A stretch of DNA of 64,000 bases from Gnetum montanum (GCA_015680685.1 MNCI01000908.1:82532-146531); one strand, 5' to 3'. Shown: positions 10,312 to 22,689, counted from the stretch's first letter. Made by a program: numbers and translations. The notes: generated from the sequence alone by a model not told the origin.

Positions 10312-11266
10312 TGATGAGATGTGATATCGCATGGGCTGTGATATCGTGGCTGCCATGATATCGCATCCCATGCGATATCGCGTACGCGATATCACGGTGC
10401 GCCGTCATATCTATAAATAAGAGGCAGCTCTCCCTTATTTCCTCATCCTAGGCTAGAAGTAGGGAAACTATGGCAGATTGATCACTCCAGAGATAGAATA
10501 TTTTCCATGTGCCTGCAATAGGAATCCTAAAGTGAATGGATCTTTATTCGAGGAACATTGTACCTAAACACAAGTTGTGTACGACAATAAAGACAAACTT
10601 CTTGGATAAACCTTGTAGTGCATGGACTAGGATTTTATTTAATGTTATTTATTGCTTTCTCTCTTAGTAATGTGGAATGAGTACGACTTGATTATGAGCA
10701 TTTAAGGAAGTGTACAGATAATCAAGGAAAGGATGCTCATCGCACTTAGGCTAGAAAAGTGGAATGAGTACGACTTGATTACGAGCATTTAAGGATGTGT
10801 ATGGATAATCAAGGAATGGATGCTCATCGCACTTAGGCTTGATTAGATTCTCTCAACTCTTTCATCCTAGTTAAGTGCCTCAGTACGACCACTTCAAGCA
10901 TGTGTGTTACGCATGGTGATCCTAGCAACGATTAGCATTTGGTAGCCACAGTTGCATCGGTTCAGGGTGTGTACGGTAAGTGGGAACGGATGCTGATGCT
11001 AGGTAATTTAGACTTAGTTCATTAGTTAGAGTTAGTAATTAGTTTCTCAACCCTTCACCTCAATAGCATAGGAGACATAAAATTATACCTCAGACTTACT
11101 TAACCATACACCGTGACAACTACAAGTAAGTCTAGGAAGACAACGAATGATTAACCCTAAGTGTTCCATGGGGCGTGTAGGCACTTAGTCTATGAAGTTC
11201 GACTGGATCGCATGTGCTACGCTCGTATTCATATGGTTGAGTGTATGGGTATCTCTCCACTCATCA
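10312..11266 (+). repeat. 3' LTR of element B
   Basis: Full-length 955-bp LTR, TGATGAGATG to CCACTCATCA. The GATATC palindrome cluster lies at about 10322-10395 and the TATA box CTATAAATAA at 10411-10420. An 87-bp imperfect tandem duplication (10672-10758 and 10759-10845) is not seen in the element C LTRs. The preceding purine tract CATGGGGGTA confirms it as the 3' LTR. Confidence 0.9.
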
Positions 11267-11271
11267 ATAGC

Positions 11272-11740
11272 CAAGGGTGAATTTTATTTTGTTTTCTATT
11301 TGAACGAGATGTGTTACATTCAACAAACTTGATGGTAGAGCATGTCGAAGAAGACATCACATAGTTATGGTGCATGAAAGTCAAAAAACTGGTATTCATC
11401 ATTAGTAAGGTAAGGAAGGTTATAGTTTAGCTATGGGGATATGGCTCAAGAGAGGTAATGTGAGTGATGTGGAGTAAGCACTATTGACAATATTGAACAA
11501 GCCACCTAAATCTCATGTATTAAAGTCACATAGTAATTCACCGTTGCAATAAGTCCTACCTTTGTGATGAATTTGGGCTTTTCTTGCAAGTAGAACTCTA
11601 AGAGGATAAGAAAACAAGTCAAAATTAGAAGTGACTCTAGACTAGCTCATGAGTGTTAAGTAGGACCCACTAAAATCTATGCAAAAATTTATACAACATT
11701 GGAACACAACCTTAAATGAGATACATGAACCAATTGCTGA
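11272..11740. other. Gap between element B and recognisable gag of element I
   Basis: AT-rich with many stops in all frames. It may hold the decayed upstream part of the element I gag, but I see no alignable motif. Confidence 0.4.
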
Positions 11741-11749
11741 GGATCACTT

Positions 11750-13182
11750 GTTGGTCATCTTTAAGGGTGTGGTAGATGAATTCATTAAGTCTAAGCTCTA
11801 CTACCTAGCTTAGAGGTCCCTTACCCAAGCATTTGCTCAAACCAAGAGCATTCAAGACGTAGCTAAAGCTAGTAGGGACTTGACCTATGTGACCTATGAA
11901 AATGCACACATCAAGAAAGACAGAGAAGGGCAAGGTCGCGGCAACCACAGTGGCTATGGTGGCCAAGGGAAACAAGCCCAACAATAGCAACAACAAAAAG
12001 CCTACCACAACACCCAACACTCCCACTAACACCACACCTAGCCCCAGCAACACAGGTCTATCCTTGGCCTCAACACCTATGACACAAACCTAGTTGAGGC
12101 CAAACTTTGAGTGCAAGGATCACTGCAAGTATACCCTATTTCTGATTAAGCCTTTAGAACTTTTGAAGCAATTTTTGGGAGCTGGGTGTATACAACACAA
12201 ATGAATGTTAGAGGAGGCTATTAAATTCCATCAAAGGTACTGCAAAGTTCTTAGGAACCCCTCCTTGGCTATGCCCAATGAGCCATGAGTGCCTAAGAAT
12301 TTCAAGTTAGAGCGTTTCTGTGACTATCACCAACTATGTGATCACAATACAGATTATTGCCTAGTGTTGAAAGATGACATTCAACACATGATCGATCAAG
12401 GAAAGCTGGTCCTGGATGACAGTAGTCCCATTCGACCTAAAAAGCAGTCGATGGGTGTTTACAAAGACCCCCTGAATGCTAACAATGCTGGTTACACCAT
12501 CAACACTATTGGCATTGACAATAACCCTGAGCCACCATAGCAACCATTCGTGGTTCATGTACCTCCTTGTAATGTAGAAATACCAACAACTACTATGTCA
12601 CAAGCCCCCTTTTTCATTAAGACCCCTCGCCAGACATCTACTGCATCTTTTGTGTTGAAAAATGCACCGCCTCCCACTGTAACAATGCAGGCACTGTTTT
12701 TCATCAAGGTGCCAAGGCATGCAACTTCCCCCTCAACATAGAATCAAGTGACGAAGGCTGCACCCTAGCCTCCCCACCCAAAGAAGTGTGAAGAGCATTT
12801 AGCTGACAAGCTGGCTAGGGAACATACCGCGTTAGGTCCTCCTAAGCCTACCCCCTTGTTTGTAGTGCTTATGGCCTCTTCCTCATCAGCTACCGATAGT
12901 AAAACATAGGTGCAACCATCAACTTCTAGACCAGGAAAGCCTGGTGTTCAACCTGAAGCTACCCCTCCTCAAGAAATTTGTCTCTTGGGGCATATGGAAG
13001 AAGAGAAGGCTAGTAAACAAAAAGATGGTAGGCAGTATTTTCTGAATGCCCTTACACAAGTTAAACAGGCCTTGAAGAAAAAAAATACAACATTGAGCCT
13101 ATACAACCTAATAATGACCTCTACAATGCATCATGAGGCAATGGTTCACATGTTGACATCCATCCTTATTAGCATGGCCTAA
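11750..13182 (+). pseudogene. Tat-type gag remnant (element I, plus strand)
   Basis: Homologous to the gag of element G on the other strand (48100-50560). Recognisable pieces are AQTKSIQDVAKASRDLTYVTY near 11830 and then the zinc motif FCDYHQ..DHNTDYC..LKDDI at 12310-12390. MGVYKDPLN and PFVVHVPP repeats follow at 12450-12700, and finally LTQVKQALKKKNTTLSLYNL at 13050-13110. Gag would form the particle that packages element RNA. Multiple stops and shifts make it non-functional. It ends at LTSI near 13175; in element G the frame continues about 45 codons further before the protease. The protease of I resumes at about 17815, so roughly 4.6 kb is inserted here. Confidence 0.8.
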
Positions 13183-13235
13183 AACTAGCAATGGCCCGAA
13201 ATGGCCTTAAACTATTAAACTAAAGCAAGGGGCCC
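13183..13235 (-). repeat. Spacer dyad of the TTTAAGGCC..GGGCC type
   Basis: Read on the minus strand it contains AGTTTAAGGCCATTTCGGGC, identical to a unit at 47335-47356 in element G. There, as here, it lies just beyond the 3' end of the antisense gene. It marks the edge of the antisense cassette. Confidence 0.7.
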
Positions 13236-13366
13236 AAACATATTCATAAAATATTAACCATAAATAATTTTTTCAATATTTACTCTCTGTTAAATTTGAA
13301 GTCATTACAATAATTCTTACAAAAAATAGAATCCAAAAAGCAAAAATAAAATCTTCTACCACTACG

Positions 13367-14215
13367 CTACAAGCCTTCCCCAGCATCATCATCTCTTGTC
13401 CCACTAGGTCTTGCACCTCCATTGGGATCCTAAATAAAATAGAAAATAAAAAGTAAGGAATAAAATTATAATAAATCTCTCATAAAATACACGGTGACAC
13501 AATAAAGAATGAGTAACTTAAGATGGCCTTGCATCTAGTTCGGAGGATATCTTATCTATGCCAATCACAAGACGTTGTAGGATCTCTTCCTCGGTAAGGT
13601 TGGCCCAATCTTCCTTCCCTAGATCAGTGCTTGCCGAAATTTTCCCTTTCTCCATAGCTGTCCATATGGGTGGCCTTAGAGAGAAGGTGGTGGTAGTCGT
13701 CTCCCTAGAAGGTAGGGTTATCTCCCTTTCGGAAGACTCACTTACCACTACTTGTTGCATGAAATTTTCATAGGTCCTAGTAGCACCAATAACATCTAGA
13801 AATAACTTATGGGTATGCAACTCAACGGAAGCATCCCGATATTGTCAATGGTAGGAAGCACATTCCATTTTTTACATGTGCTTATGGTTCTTTTGTACTT
13901 GCCCCCATTTGTACACTTTGGCACTATAGTCCTTCTAGTCTTGATTCTTCTGGGCCAGAAGGTCCATCTGCATGCATTGTTCAATAATCTCATGAGTGGC
14001 CTTGTTCTTACTCTGTACGGCTGTCTAATATCTTGCATAGTCAATAACAGCCATATGCCAACTACCGTCGTAAGTGTCATAGGCCAATAAAAATTCATTT
14101 CTAGACCAAAGATCCTCTAGCTCAATCACTTGGCTAGCCTTCTCTTTCTCAAGTTTTTGCATCCTCTTCTAGAGGTCCTCATTGACATGCCTACACTCCC
14201 ACAATGATCGTGCCA
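13367..14215 (-). pseudogene. 3' part of the opposite-strand coiled-coil gene (copy a)
   Basis: Minus-strand homologue of the C-terminal part of the antisense gene in element G. 14100-13800 aligns with the KVxKWGQxxKNHKH segment. 13700-13520 carries the block PPIWTAMEKGKI...DLGKEDWANLTEEEILQRL, matching CPTWSAVDKGKT...EEEILCRLE in G. The last exon is separate: 13429 down to 13367 reads DPNGG...DDDAGEGL then stop, and an acceptor TTTAG at 13434-13430 precedes it. The last intron is thus conserved with G. Function unknown. At about 14215 it is joined abruptly to gag in the same orientation, which is a rearrangement. Confidence 0.7.
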
Positions 14216-16430
14216 TATTTAGAGGACATGTATGATAAAAGGCTTCTTAGGGGATGGAGGAGGTGGTAACCATATGATGAAGGACTCTTTAGGCTTTGTG
14301 TTTTGGAGATGTGGTGGTACTTTGATGACAAAAGATTTTCTAGAAGGATTAGACCATTTGGTTTTTGTGAATGAGGCTACAATGTAAGGGTTATTGTTGG
14401 TGCTTGAAGAGTTAACCTCATTCAATACCAACCCTTCATAATCAATCATTTTCTAGAGGTCATCCTTTAAAGCTAAGCAAAAATTAGTTTCATGACTAGC
14501 CATTTGATGATAATGGAAAAACCTATCCAATCTAAAAAGCTTTGGTAGCTTCAAATCATCTTTGATAGGTATCATTGGATCTCTAGCTATGCCACAAAGA
14601 TGATCATATCTCTTACAATCATCTTCAAACAATTTTGTATGTTGCATATGGTTGTCTTTCAACAACTATTCTAAAAGCTTAGAGGGCATCATAGGAAACC
14701 TTATGTACTTAGACCTATCCTTATGCCCAAAGCTTCATCTTGGTTGATTTGGGACATAGGAAGTGGATGATTATGACAAGTCAAAAGATGTGTTGCGTGG
14801 CGATGATCCTTGCCTTTCCCCTTATTTAGATTCTTTTGTTACTATGGCTATGGTTGTATCTTCTCTTACCTAGTTTTATTTTCATCCCTCCTTGTGTGTT
14901 TTTTTTATAGGCCATATAAGCTAGATTTTTTCTTGCCTCAGCTACCTCCTCAATATTCTTAGTTTACAAGAAGTCTTGGCTTAGTGATTGGGCTCTAGGT
15001 AGCAGAGCTTTGACTTGATGAAGTCATTTACTACTCCCTTAAATATGGTTAAGAGGTGGATTTTAGAGATGGGATCTAGAATCTCATTGAGGATTGAATG
15101 CCATTTTTAAATGAACCTTTTGATTGGTTCAAGTGGCCCCTATGTCAACTTCATTAGTTGATCCTTTTAATTGAAGTAGTTGACAAATTACTTTATTAGG
15201 TATTCAAAGGAAGAGATGGAACCTCTAAGCAAGATTCGGTAACAATCTAGAGCCTTTCCCTTAAGGCACATGGGGAAAATCCATAGTATCATTATGAGGC
15301 TAAGCTTGCAAAAAGAGGCACTCAAACCAAAAGATGACTATATGTGCATGGGATTCCCTTCACTAGTGTATTTGGTGAAGTTTGATATAAACATGCCTAT
15401 AGGTAATGTTATTTGAGGAATGACAAGGCCTATAGGATCATCCTAGTAGAAATCTAGAATCTTGACCATCTAAGTTGTATTGGCTGTGAGTTTTTCCAGC
15501 TCTTTGTTAAGGTTTTGGACCATTTGGAAGGCTTGATCCAATCTGTGGGGCATCCTTGTAGGTTATAATGTTTGTATTGATGATTGAGGAGGTTGTTGTG
15601 AGGTTTGAGGCTATGTGATTAGCATTGATATACATAGAAGAGGTTGAGTAACCATCATTGTAGGTGGGTTAACAAGAAGAAAAATGTTTACATTGGGGTA
15701 TGTGATATGAAGGGGCTAGAAGAAGTGTATGAGGCTTGTATTACTTGGGGTCCCGGAGAGGGTTCCACTAGTATGATAAAAGGAGGAAGCGAGGTAGACA
15801 TCACTAAGGTTTGGTGAATAGAGTAAGGCTGTGTGACAAAGGGAATCAATGAGAATAGTGCGGTAGAATGAGGATGGGCTATGCTTGGTATGTAGTGATG
15901 ATGGGTGTAAACCAAAACATGGTAGGATGCACAAGATATGAAGAGAGTTAAGGAACCTATTTCATCGATGAGGTAGGAGATGTGGAGTTGGAGGTAGTTC
16001 TTTGGGAAGCTAGTCATTGAAAATGACTCTTGACGAAGGTGTCTAGCTTCAGTTCAACCTCAAACTCATATTGCTCATCTTGGCAATCCTTCAAGCTAAT
16101 TTGCTTACTAAACTCATCAACATTTATGAGTTGTATGAGCATATGGATGTAAAAATTGGTAAGGGGAATCCTGTCATAAGGAGAAGGAATATATTCTTTC
16201 CCATCCTTGTGTATGATTTCAAACTAGCACATAACATTAGATTCATAGTGTGGTATGAGCAAATCAGCCTATATCTTGGTGTAGAGGAAATTATAGAATT
16301 CCTCATTAATGATCGTGAAGTTTAGGTTCTTTTCCCTTTGTTGAAGTAATTGTCTTCACTCGATGACCGTAGGGTCTTTTAGGTCATAGACAAACTACAT
16401 CTTGGCTAGAGGCCATGTATGTAAGGTCTA
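14216..16430 (-). pseudogene. Tat-type gag remnant in inverted orientation (element J)
   Basis: The minus strand encodes the same gag family as elements G and I. An N-terminal proline-rich region lies at 16020-15690. The zinc-motif region FFHYHQMASHETNFCLALKDDL lies at 14530-14453, with the first Cys of the motif replaced by Phe. SFVIKVPP / PFIIHVL repeats follow at 14350-14220. It is opposite in strand to the gag at 11750-13182 and lies in the same strand as the coiled-coil fragment that follows it, unlike the order in element G. Probably a rearranged relative inserted into element I. Confidence 0.7.
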
Positions 16431-17814
16431 GTGATAAAATTGTTTATCTACAAAAAAGCATTAATTTAGAGCTTTAATTGATTTGTGAATTAATAGTTTC
16501 GACAAGTGAAATTTCTTAGTGTATAAATGGTTTTGGCTATGGAGTGGTATGAAAATTGCAACTATTAGTGCACTACAAATTGCAATGGCAATAATGTTGT
16601 ACACTCGACCGGTAACAATTAATTAATTAATTAATTTAAATTTTTATATTTTTATAGCTGCAAGTGCAATGGAGGTGGCAATGACAATGCAATACACTAT
16701 ACTAGTAAAAATAAAAAATTAATTAATTTTAAAATTTTAAGATTTTGGAATGTAGGTTTTGTTAGACTTTAAAAAGTCCACCACTTGATAGAAAATTAGT
16801 ATATGGTTCAACATGTTTTAGTTTATACACTTGGGCTTTGAAAATTCTAGCACTGGTATTTTTTCAAAATACACTAGTAATAAAAAGAGAAACTCTTTGG
16901 TTTGCTTTTTTAAAAAATGTTGGTACATTTTGAAAAATAAAACCAAATCAAGTTGGCAAGTTTTCTGTTTTATTAAAAATAATACGTGTTCAAGGAAGTA
17001 CATGTTTTATGCTTAAAATGCACAAAGGGCTATGTAGGAGATGCTTGGAGTCTTGGTGAAACTAACATAGTGCATCCTATAGTTAGATCTGTGATCTAGG
17101 TACTCCAAAATGATGCTCCAACAGCTCCTTAGTCTTATGCTTGGTGGATGTTGAAAATGGTTGCTGGGTTGTTAGACTTTTTGATGCTCTATAATGCTTT
17201 AAGAGTCTCTATGCTCCTCTAAATGGAGATTTGAAAAAAAAGAAGAAGTCTTTTTCATCTGTTCAAATTTTATTTAAATAAGCCAGTGGTGTCTAATTTG
17301 TTGCTGCAAATTTTCTGCCATGATTGTTGACAAGTTGCTATACTTTGTAGATGTGGTAGGCCATCATTTCCAACATATTTTTTCACTTATGATATGTTTG
17401 ATGCACCAAGGCCATCAAAACTATGCTGAGTGCTATAAAAAGTAAATGGGCTTTGAAAACTACACTAGCTTTACCAAAACTACACTAGCCTTGGAAAACT
17501 ATGCTAGCTTCATGGAAACTACGCTAGCCTTATTATGAAAATGAAAGCCCAACAATTGGTATGCTAGCTGTAGGTGGTTCCACCATAGGTTTTGCTTTGA
17601 CCAACATAAAACCCATGAAAAATCCAAATTTGGCAATTCCCAAGGCATTTTCAACCTTTTTCTACCTAGGAAGTGAGACTATAACAACTTATGAGGTATT
17701 TTTTAGCCTTAAAAATTTGAAATATGTAAGATTACAACCTATGAATTGTAAACCTCATATTTTACAATAACATTTAGCCTTAAGTTTAATGGTAAAGGTT
17801 ACAATGCTAAAATT
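16431..17814. other. AT-rich leader/LTR-like stretch of element J
   Basis: No coding homology. It contains a possible TATA (GCTATAAAAAG near 17428) followed at about 17450-17545 by four imperfect ~21-bp units ending in CTACACTAGC or CTACGCTAGC. This layout resembles the promoter and leader of the antisense gene in element G (TATA at 42138 then GCGTATACGC units). The correspondence is by layout only. Confidence 0.4.
17450..17545 (+). repeat. Four ~21-bp units of AAACTACGCTAGC type
   Basis: Units of the form (T/C)TT..GAAAACTACACTAGCC are repeated four times with small changes, starting just after a GCTATAAAAAG sequence. They are too diverged to call a satellite. Confidence 0.7.
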
Positions 17815-18470
17815 TTTCTATAAGAATTTTCTTAATGGTGTTTCAATATTGAGTACATGTTGATGATGGGATAGTGACAAACATTATACTCTTTTTATCA
17901 TAGATTACTTAGGCTTGGTAGAACACATCTAGAACACCATCACCTTTATCCTGAAGTCCTTTAGTGGGTCACATGTAGCTATGAGAGGATCAATTTCTCT
18001 AGACTTCATGGTTAGGAAACAATTCCCCACATCTGCTAATTTCTTAGTAGTGGAAGAGATGCTAGGTTTTAACCTAATCCTAGAGAGATAATTGTTGGAC
18101 AAATTACAATCAGTCTCTTTTTTGATCCAATAAGAAATTCACCTCCCTTATGAGGAAGTTGAAATTGTAATCCACAAAGATAGCACAATCACCTTGTTCA
18201 TTAACAATGTTAACATAGAATAAGGATCTAAGGTGAAGTTTCAAGAAGAAGCTTTGATAGCCAAAAACATAGCCATGAATGACAATGAGATCAACCATGT
18301 CAAGACCAAGAACGTTGGGACCATAAGTGAATCATGGTAAAAGTTCCCATTTAACATCGTAAGAGAAGGAAATATGAAATACAAGATTGTGCAACAAAGA
18401 CCTTATACATTTTCTAATCTCTTAAAGATTAGAAAAGTTACATGATTGAGTATGTTACCTATTATTTTGT
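17815..18470 (+). pseudogene. Tat-type aspartic protease remnant (element I)
   Basis: Continues the gag frame interrupted at 13182. It aligns with element G 48300-47900: the active-site block VHVDDGIVTNI, then LKSFSGS, then MLGFNLILER (GFNLILGR in G). Like G it has DDG where most retroviral-type proteases have D-S/T-G. Several stops interrupt it. The protease would process Gag-Pol. It is followed at once, on the opposite strand, by copy b of the antisense gene, the same order as in element G. Confidence 0.75.
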
Positions 18471-18917
18471 CCTTGTACATATGATGTGGTCATTTAAATG
18501 GTAGCCTTATTTTTAGTTTTTACATACATGTTTACATTTTTGGCTTATAATTTTTGCTTTATAACATCATATTTGCTAATTTAGTGCATAGTTCTACTTT
18601 ACATTTTTGCTCATACAAAATTATGAAACAACATGAAAAAAGAAAATATAAAATTACATGAAAACTTTAAAACATAAAAAATAACAAACAAAATTTTCAA
18701 ACCAAAACTAAAATAGTAGCCATAGTCACACTGTGTGATAATAACAAAAAATAAATGTCAATAGCCATAGTTGCACTATGTAATAGATGACAACAATAAA
18801 TAATACATAGTCTCTAAGGCTATGATAGCCAAACAATAATAATAATGATAGTGAGGTAGCTAAAACAACAAAGTATAATTAGTCCATTGATCAAATATCA
18901 TCATCAACATAATATAA

Positions 18918-21600
18918 CTAAGATGTAGGAGAAGGAGGATCATCATCAATGTAATCTCAAATGTTATTACTACCATTGCTTGAGGCCTATAAACAACAAA
19001 ACATATAAATGATTAATAATCATAATGACCAAAGAACATAACTATAAAATAATAAAGCATAAATAAGAACAAAAAATATTTAAACATATTTTTCAAACCT
19101 TAGGAGATTCAATAGTGATTCCTTCAAGCATGAATCTTTAAAGACTTACTTCTAACCTAGGAAAAATGTGTTCTTCACTCATGTTGGCCCAATTGATATC
19201 TCCTAGATCCATTCCCACGAATATCTTTCCCTTATCTACATATGTCCACTTAGGTGGAGTGTGGGAAAAGTTACTGCTGGAAGTTTCCCTAGATGTAGTA
19301 GTGATCTGAGAAGTAGGAGAATCAATGACTATTATTAATTCCTCAAGCCTACTCAAGGTGTCTTCTACACCTATCCCCTACATAAACAACTCATGCTTAC
19401 ATTATTTCATAGCTACCTCATGCCATAATTTCATGTAGTTTTTCTTTTTTGCCTTGTATAGTTGCTTTTGACCCCTTTGCTTTTTTATCTCATTGTAACA
19501 TCCATGCAGAGTACTCTTGCCAATCCCTAGACTTGCAAACCAAGAGCTCCATCTACATGTCCTCCACATTTCTCCATCTTCCTTGGATGGCATTTCAATA
19601 ATAAGACTACTCCATCTTCTTCATGTGCAAGTAATCCCTATTGGTCATGTGAGCCTCTATGAATTCCTTGTGATCTTTAAGGCTCTTGACTTTGTTTGTC
19701 AGTTCCTTATTTTGCTTCTACAATGCTATGATTCATTCCCACAAGAACTCATTCAAATGTTGTAAATTTTAAGATGTTTTTGAACAAGATGGGACACATT
19801 TTGTTACCCCTTCATATAACCATTTTGAGATGTTCTCCACATTAGAAGAAATTTCAAGGAACTCATAGAATTTAAAGTCTCATGAGGGGTTTTATTTTAC
19901 TTTGGAAATTGCTACAAATAAAAATATTAAAATCATGAAGAGATTAAAAACAACTAAAACATAAAAATACATAAAAAAACATTTTAAAAAATAATTGGAC
20001 CAAAAGAATATTACAATCATAATGACATGAAAACAAAAAAGTATCAAAATAAAAATATGCAAAATAGAAACATTTTTCTTACCAACATTAGGAGCTATTT
20101 GCTATAACCTATTGACTTTGTCCATGCGGTTTGGCATTGTCCCTTTGCTCAGCATGTGTGGGAGTGGGCTATCATAGTTTTTCCTTCATACAAGCTATCT
20201 CAAGAGGATGTCATATTTGGCTTTTTGAACATTACTTCTCTTAACCTCAAGTTTTTGTGGAAACTTATTAGGCATATTATTTTATATTATATTTGGAAGA
20301 GAAGATGCAATGTTATATTTCAAAGGACTGATTATTCTAATAAATGTTTGCTCACCGGGTTGGAGAAGTTGCAGATCTATCGCCTCATTCATTTCCAACT
20401 CACATCTCAAGCATCAAAGTTTAATTTGGATAATCATCAATTGGTTCATCTTTTGCAGCTGTTGGAAAGTCCTGAGCATTCTAGTAACACTCATCATCTG
20501 TAATATTTGCAAGGAAGCTTCTCCTTTTTGTTGAGTTAAGTTATCATTGGAACTCTCTCTATCCTTAATTGAGAGCTCTTTGCCTCATCTAAATCTATGT
20601 CATTCAATCTGGTAACAAGTCAATTTGTGTGGAAGTTTGATAGTGCCCCTACTCGGGTTTCCTCCTTAAATACTTGTTCATTTTTATGGTTGTTCCCGAG
20701 TCTCATTTCCATTGCTCCTAGCTTTCCCTTCCCCTCATCCCTATGACTTATTCAGGTTCCTGTAATTGATACACTTTTAATATCAATAGATCTTCTTTTC
20801 GGGGCCCCCCCATATCATCCATCATTCCCTTCATAAACTTCATCTTCTCTAGGGTCTCCATCCAACGTTTAGAATAGAATGTAGATGTAGATGCTTTCAA
20901 AGAAGGTTCACACTCTATAATGGCCATAATAGTTCAACATTATTTGACATAACATAAATAAAAAAATTAAAATATAAAAAATAGAAATGAAAACATAAAA
21001 TAAATCCTAAAAAACACTAGGAAGATCATAAGACATGTCCATCGGAGGATTTCTTAATGAAGAAAAATCACCTAAGATGGATATCAAGATATATATGGCC
21101 TTCATGGATGCCCTTTTCTCCTCTTCCTTGCATCATTGCTCCTCCTTTGTGGTAGCGTTAGTAGCCAACTCCTATTTCCCCTTTACAACAAACAAAAGCC
21201 AATAAAACAAATAGAAAAAATTAGTAAATATTTTTGATAATAAAATATATAATTAATAATATAAAAAATATACAAAAGCAAAAAAAATACAAAAAATATC
21301 TACATACCTCCAACAACTTGATTTTCCTTGTTAAGCTTGATCACCATTTTCTTAGGCACTTGTTGATTAAGAACTTGAATGTTTTCATTAACATGTGGCT
21401 TCATCATCTTTTCTCTAGCAATGTCATATGCTTTTGCCCATACTCTTTTGGTCCTTTTTGCATCACCATTTGTAGCACAGGACTTAATCCAAATGCTATC
21501 AATGGAACAACCACATAAACCACTAATATTCTTAGTAATAAAAAACAAAAATTCACACACATCCTCCACTAGTGGATCACCTATATGATGTGTTTAGTCC
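18918..21600 (-). pseudogene. Opposite-strand spliced gene, copy b (element I)
   Basis: Diverged homologue of the antisense gene in element G, interrupted by a LINE fragment. Last exon 18986-18918 ends DDDPPSPTS then stop. The intron 19098-18987 (GT-AG) matches the last intron of G. Exon 19356-19100 carries PPKWTYVDKGKI...DLGDINWANMSEE. 19593-19402 covers the charged helical region. 20940-20820 carries ECEPSLKASTS, matching CEPFTWTEMAS in G. 21180-21080 holds an acidic EEE-rich part, and 21569-21300 the segment before it. The upstream part, expected to be HAD-like, is cut off by the LTR of element D. Stops are frequent; function unknown. Confidence 0.65.
20113..20811 (+). mobile_element. Second, shorter LINE fragment (3' end only)
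   Basis: Homologous to 3606-4311 of the first LINE. It begins within the zinc-finger region (GACTTTGTCCATG) and ends with the same TAATATCAATAG...TTCTTTTCGGGG plus C-run. 20156-20503 carries the end of ORF2. The 5' truncation is more severe than in the first copy, and I see no obvious target duplication. It lies inside copy b of the antisense gene. Confidence 0.85.
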
Positions 21601-21865
21601 ATAGCTTGAAATTTTGGAAAGTATTACATGCTACCTACTTTCCATTCCTCCTAATCACCAAGAACTCTAGAACCTTCTAAGATATGTGCAAAAGAATGTG
21701 AAATGCAAATGGTATATAGAATCAAGATTATTATGGAGTTTTTAGATTTCATCCCTTAGAACAATGATGAAGAAGGTAGCCTAATCAAACCTAGTGTCAT
21801 CCATCAAAATATTTTTCATTGTACAAGCTTGTATAACTCATATGGTTTTTTACTACAATAGTATC

Positions 21866-22312
21866 ATTCTGCGTTAACAATAGGAATAATAAATGATGAT
21901 AAAAGAAATATTAACTAAGAAAATAATAATAAATGATAAATAATTAAAAAAAATTAAAATCTAAGTGAATGCTGCAATGATGAAGTAATCTTGATCTTTA
22001 TTGCTGATCGTGTGTGTGTCCAAGTACATCACACTCCAATAAAGGTGTCATACAATTACAAGCATCACATTGCAAGCATGCACTTGGAAAGGAACTAAAA
22101 ACTAACTAAAAATTGACAAAAGAATCAACCCCAAAAGACTCAAAACTCCTAATGCTTCTCATGCCTCCTCCCCTTGCACCTGAGTGCTATATTTATAGAC
22201 TAACATAGGAATCATGATATCATGTATACGATATCATATCCATGCTACGATATCATGTACCTGATATTGTGTACCCAATATCAGGGCTTGGAAAACCGTG
22301 ATTCATCATACT
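21866..22312 (-). repeat. Truncated 3' LTR of element D
   Basis: Aligns with the right part of the 54625-55502 LTR from about 55065 onward, and ends ATTCATCA at 22312. The TATA (ATATTTATAG) near 22189-22199 is followed leftward in transcription sense by the R region. A GATATC cluster lies at 22213-22290. About 440 bp of the other LTR end is missing at the left, so no target duplication can be read. Confidence 0.8.
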
Positions 22313-22345
22313 CCCATGACTAAATAAAAACTCATCCTTGAGTCA
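22313..22345 (-). promoter_or_regulatory. Polypurine tract of element D
   Basis: Minus-strand GGATGAGTTTTTATTTAGTC then ATGGGAGTA directly abuts the LTR start TGATGAATC. It is the plus-strand primer position and matches those of elements B (10290-10311) and C (27762-27785). Confidence 0.75.
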
Positions 22346-22689
22346 AACAAAATGAGGAATAAGTTCATTTGATTACACAATGGATAGGTATGGGATTATG
22401 GACTGACTATGGATTATTTCATGTCGTAGTGTGGGACTAGACAAAAAAAAATCGAGACACCAGTACAAAATACAAAATTGTTTGGAAATCATGTGGTTCC
22501 TAGTGGTAGTGGCTTCTCCATGGGCTTTTTACCTTTATCTTGTGCTCCAAGATTCTGATGTGGATACTTTTGAAGGAATGCCTAAATTTTGTCCTCCTAT
22601 GTCCAAGGATCATGTGCTATCCATGTTAATGTTCCAATGTTTGATGGAGTCAGCACCTCCCATGGGTATAGTAGTTACAGAAACATCTA
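22346..22689 (-). other. Element D 3' untranslated region
   Basis: The first ~90 bp match element C just inside its 3' LTR (GGTATGGGATTAT). No coding signal is visible before the end of the coiled-coil ORF. Confidence 0.5.

Larger units (their letters stand above)
7479..11266 (+). mobile_element. Element B: Athila-type Ty3/Gypsy deletion derivative
   Basis: LTRs start TGATGAG and end CTCATCA. The 5-bp target duplication ATAGC is present at 7474-7478 and 11267-11271. The 5' LTR is only 212 bp and stops after AATATTTTCC at 7690. About 80 unplaced bases follow, then a single N (7770), then protease coding sequence. The reverse transcriptase, RNase H and integrase are missing: the protease tail runs straight into the 3' untranslated region near 8300. 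A complete 3' LTR (955 bp) closes the element. Element C gives the full-length comparison. The N at the first junction means that part of the deletion may be an assembly product. Confidence 0.9.
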
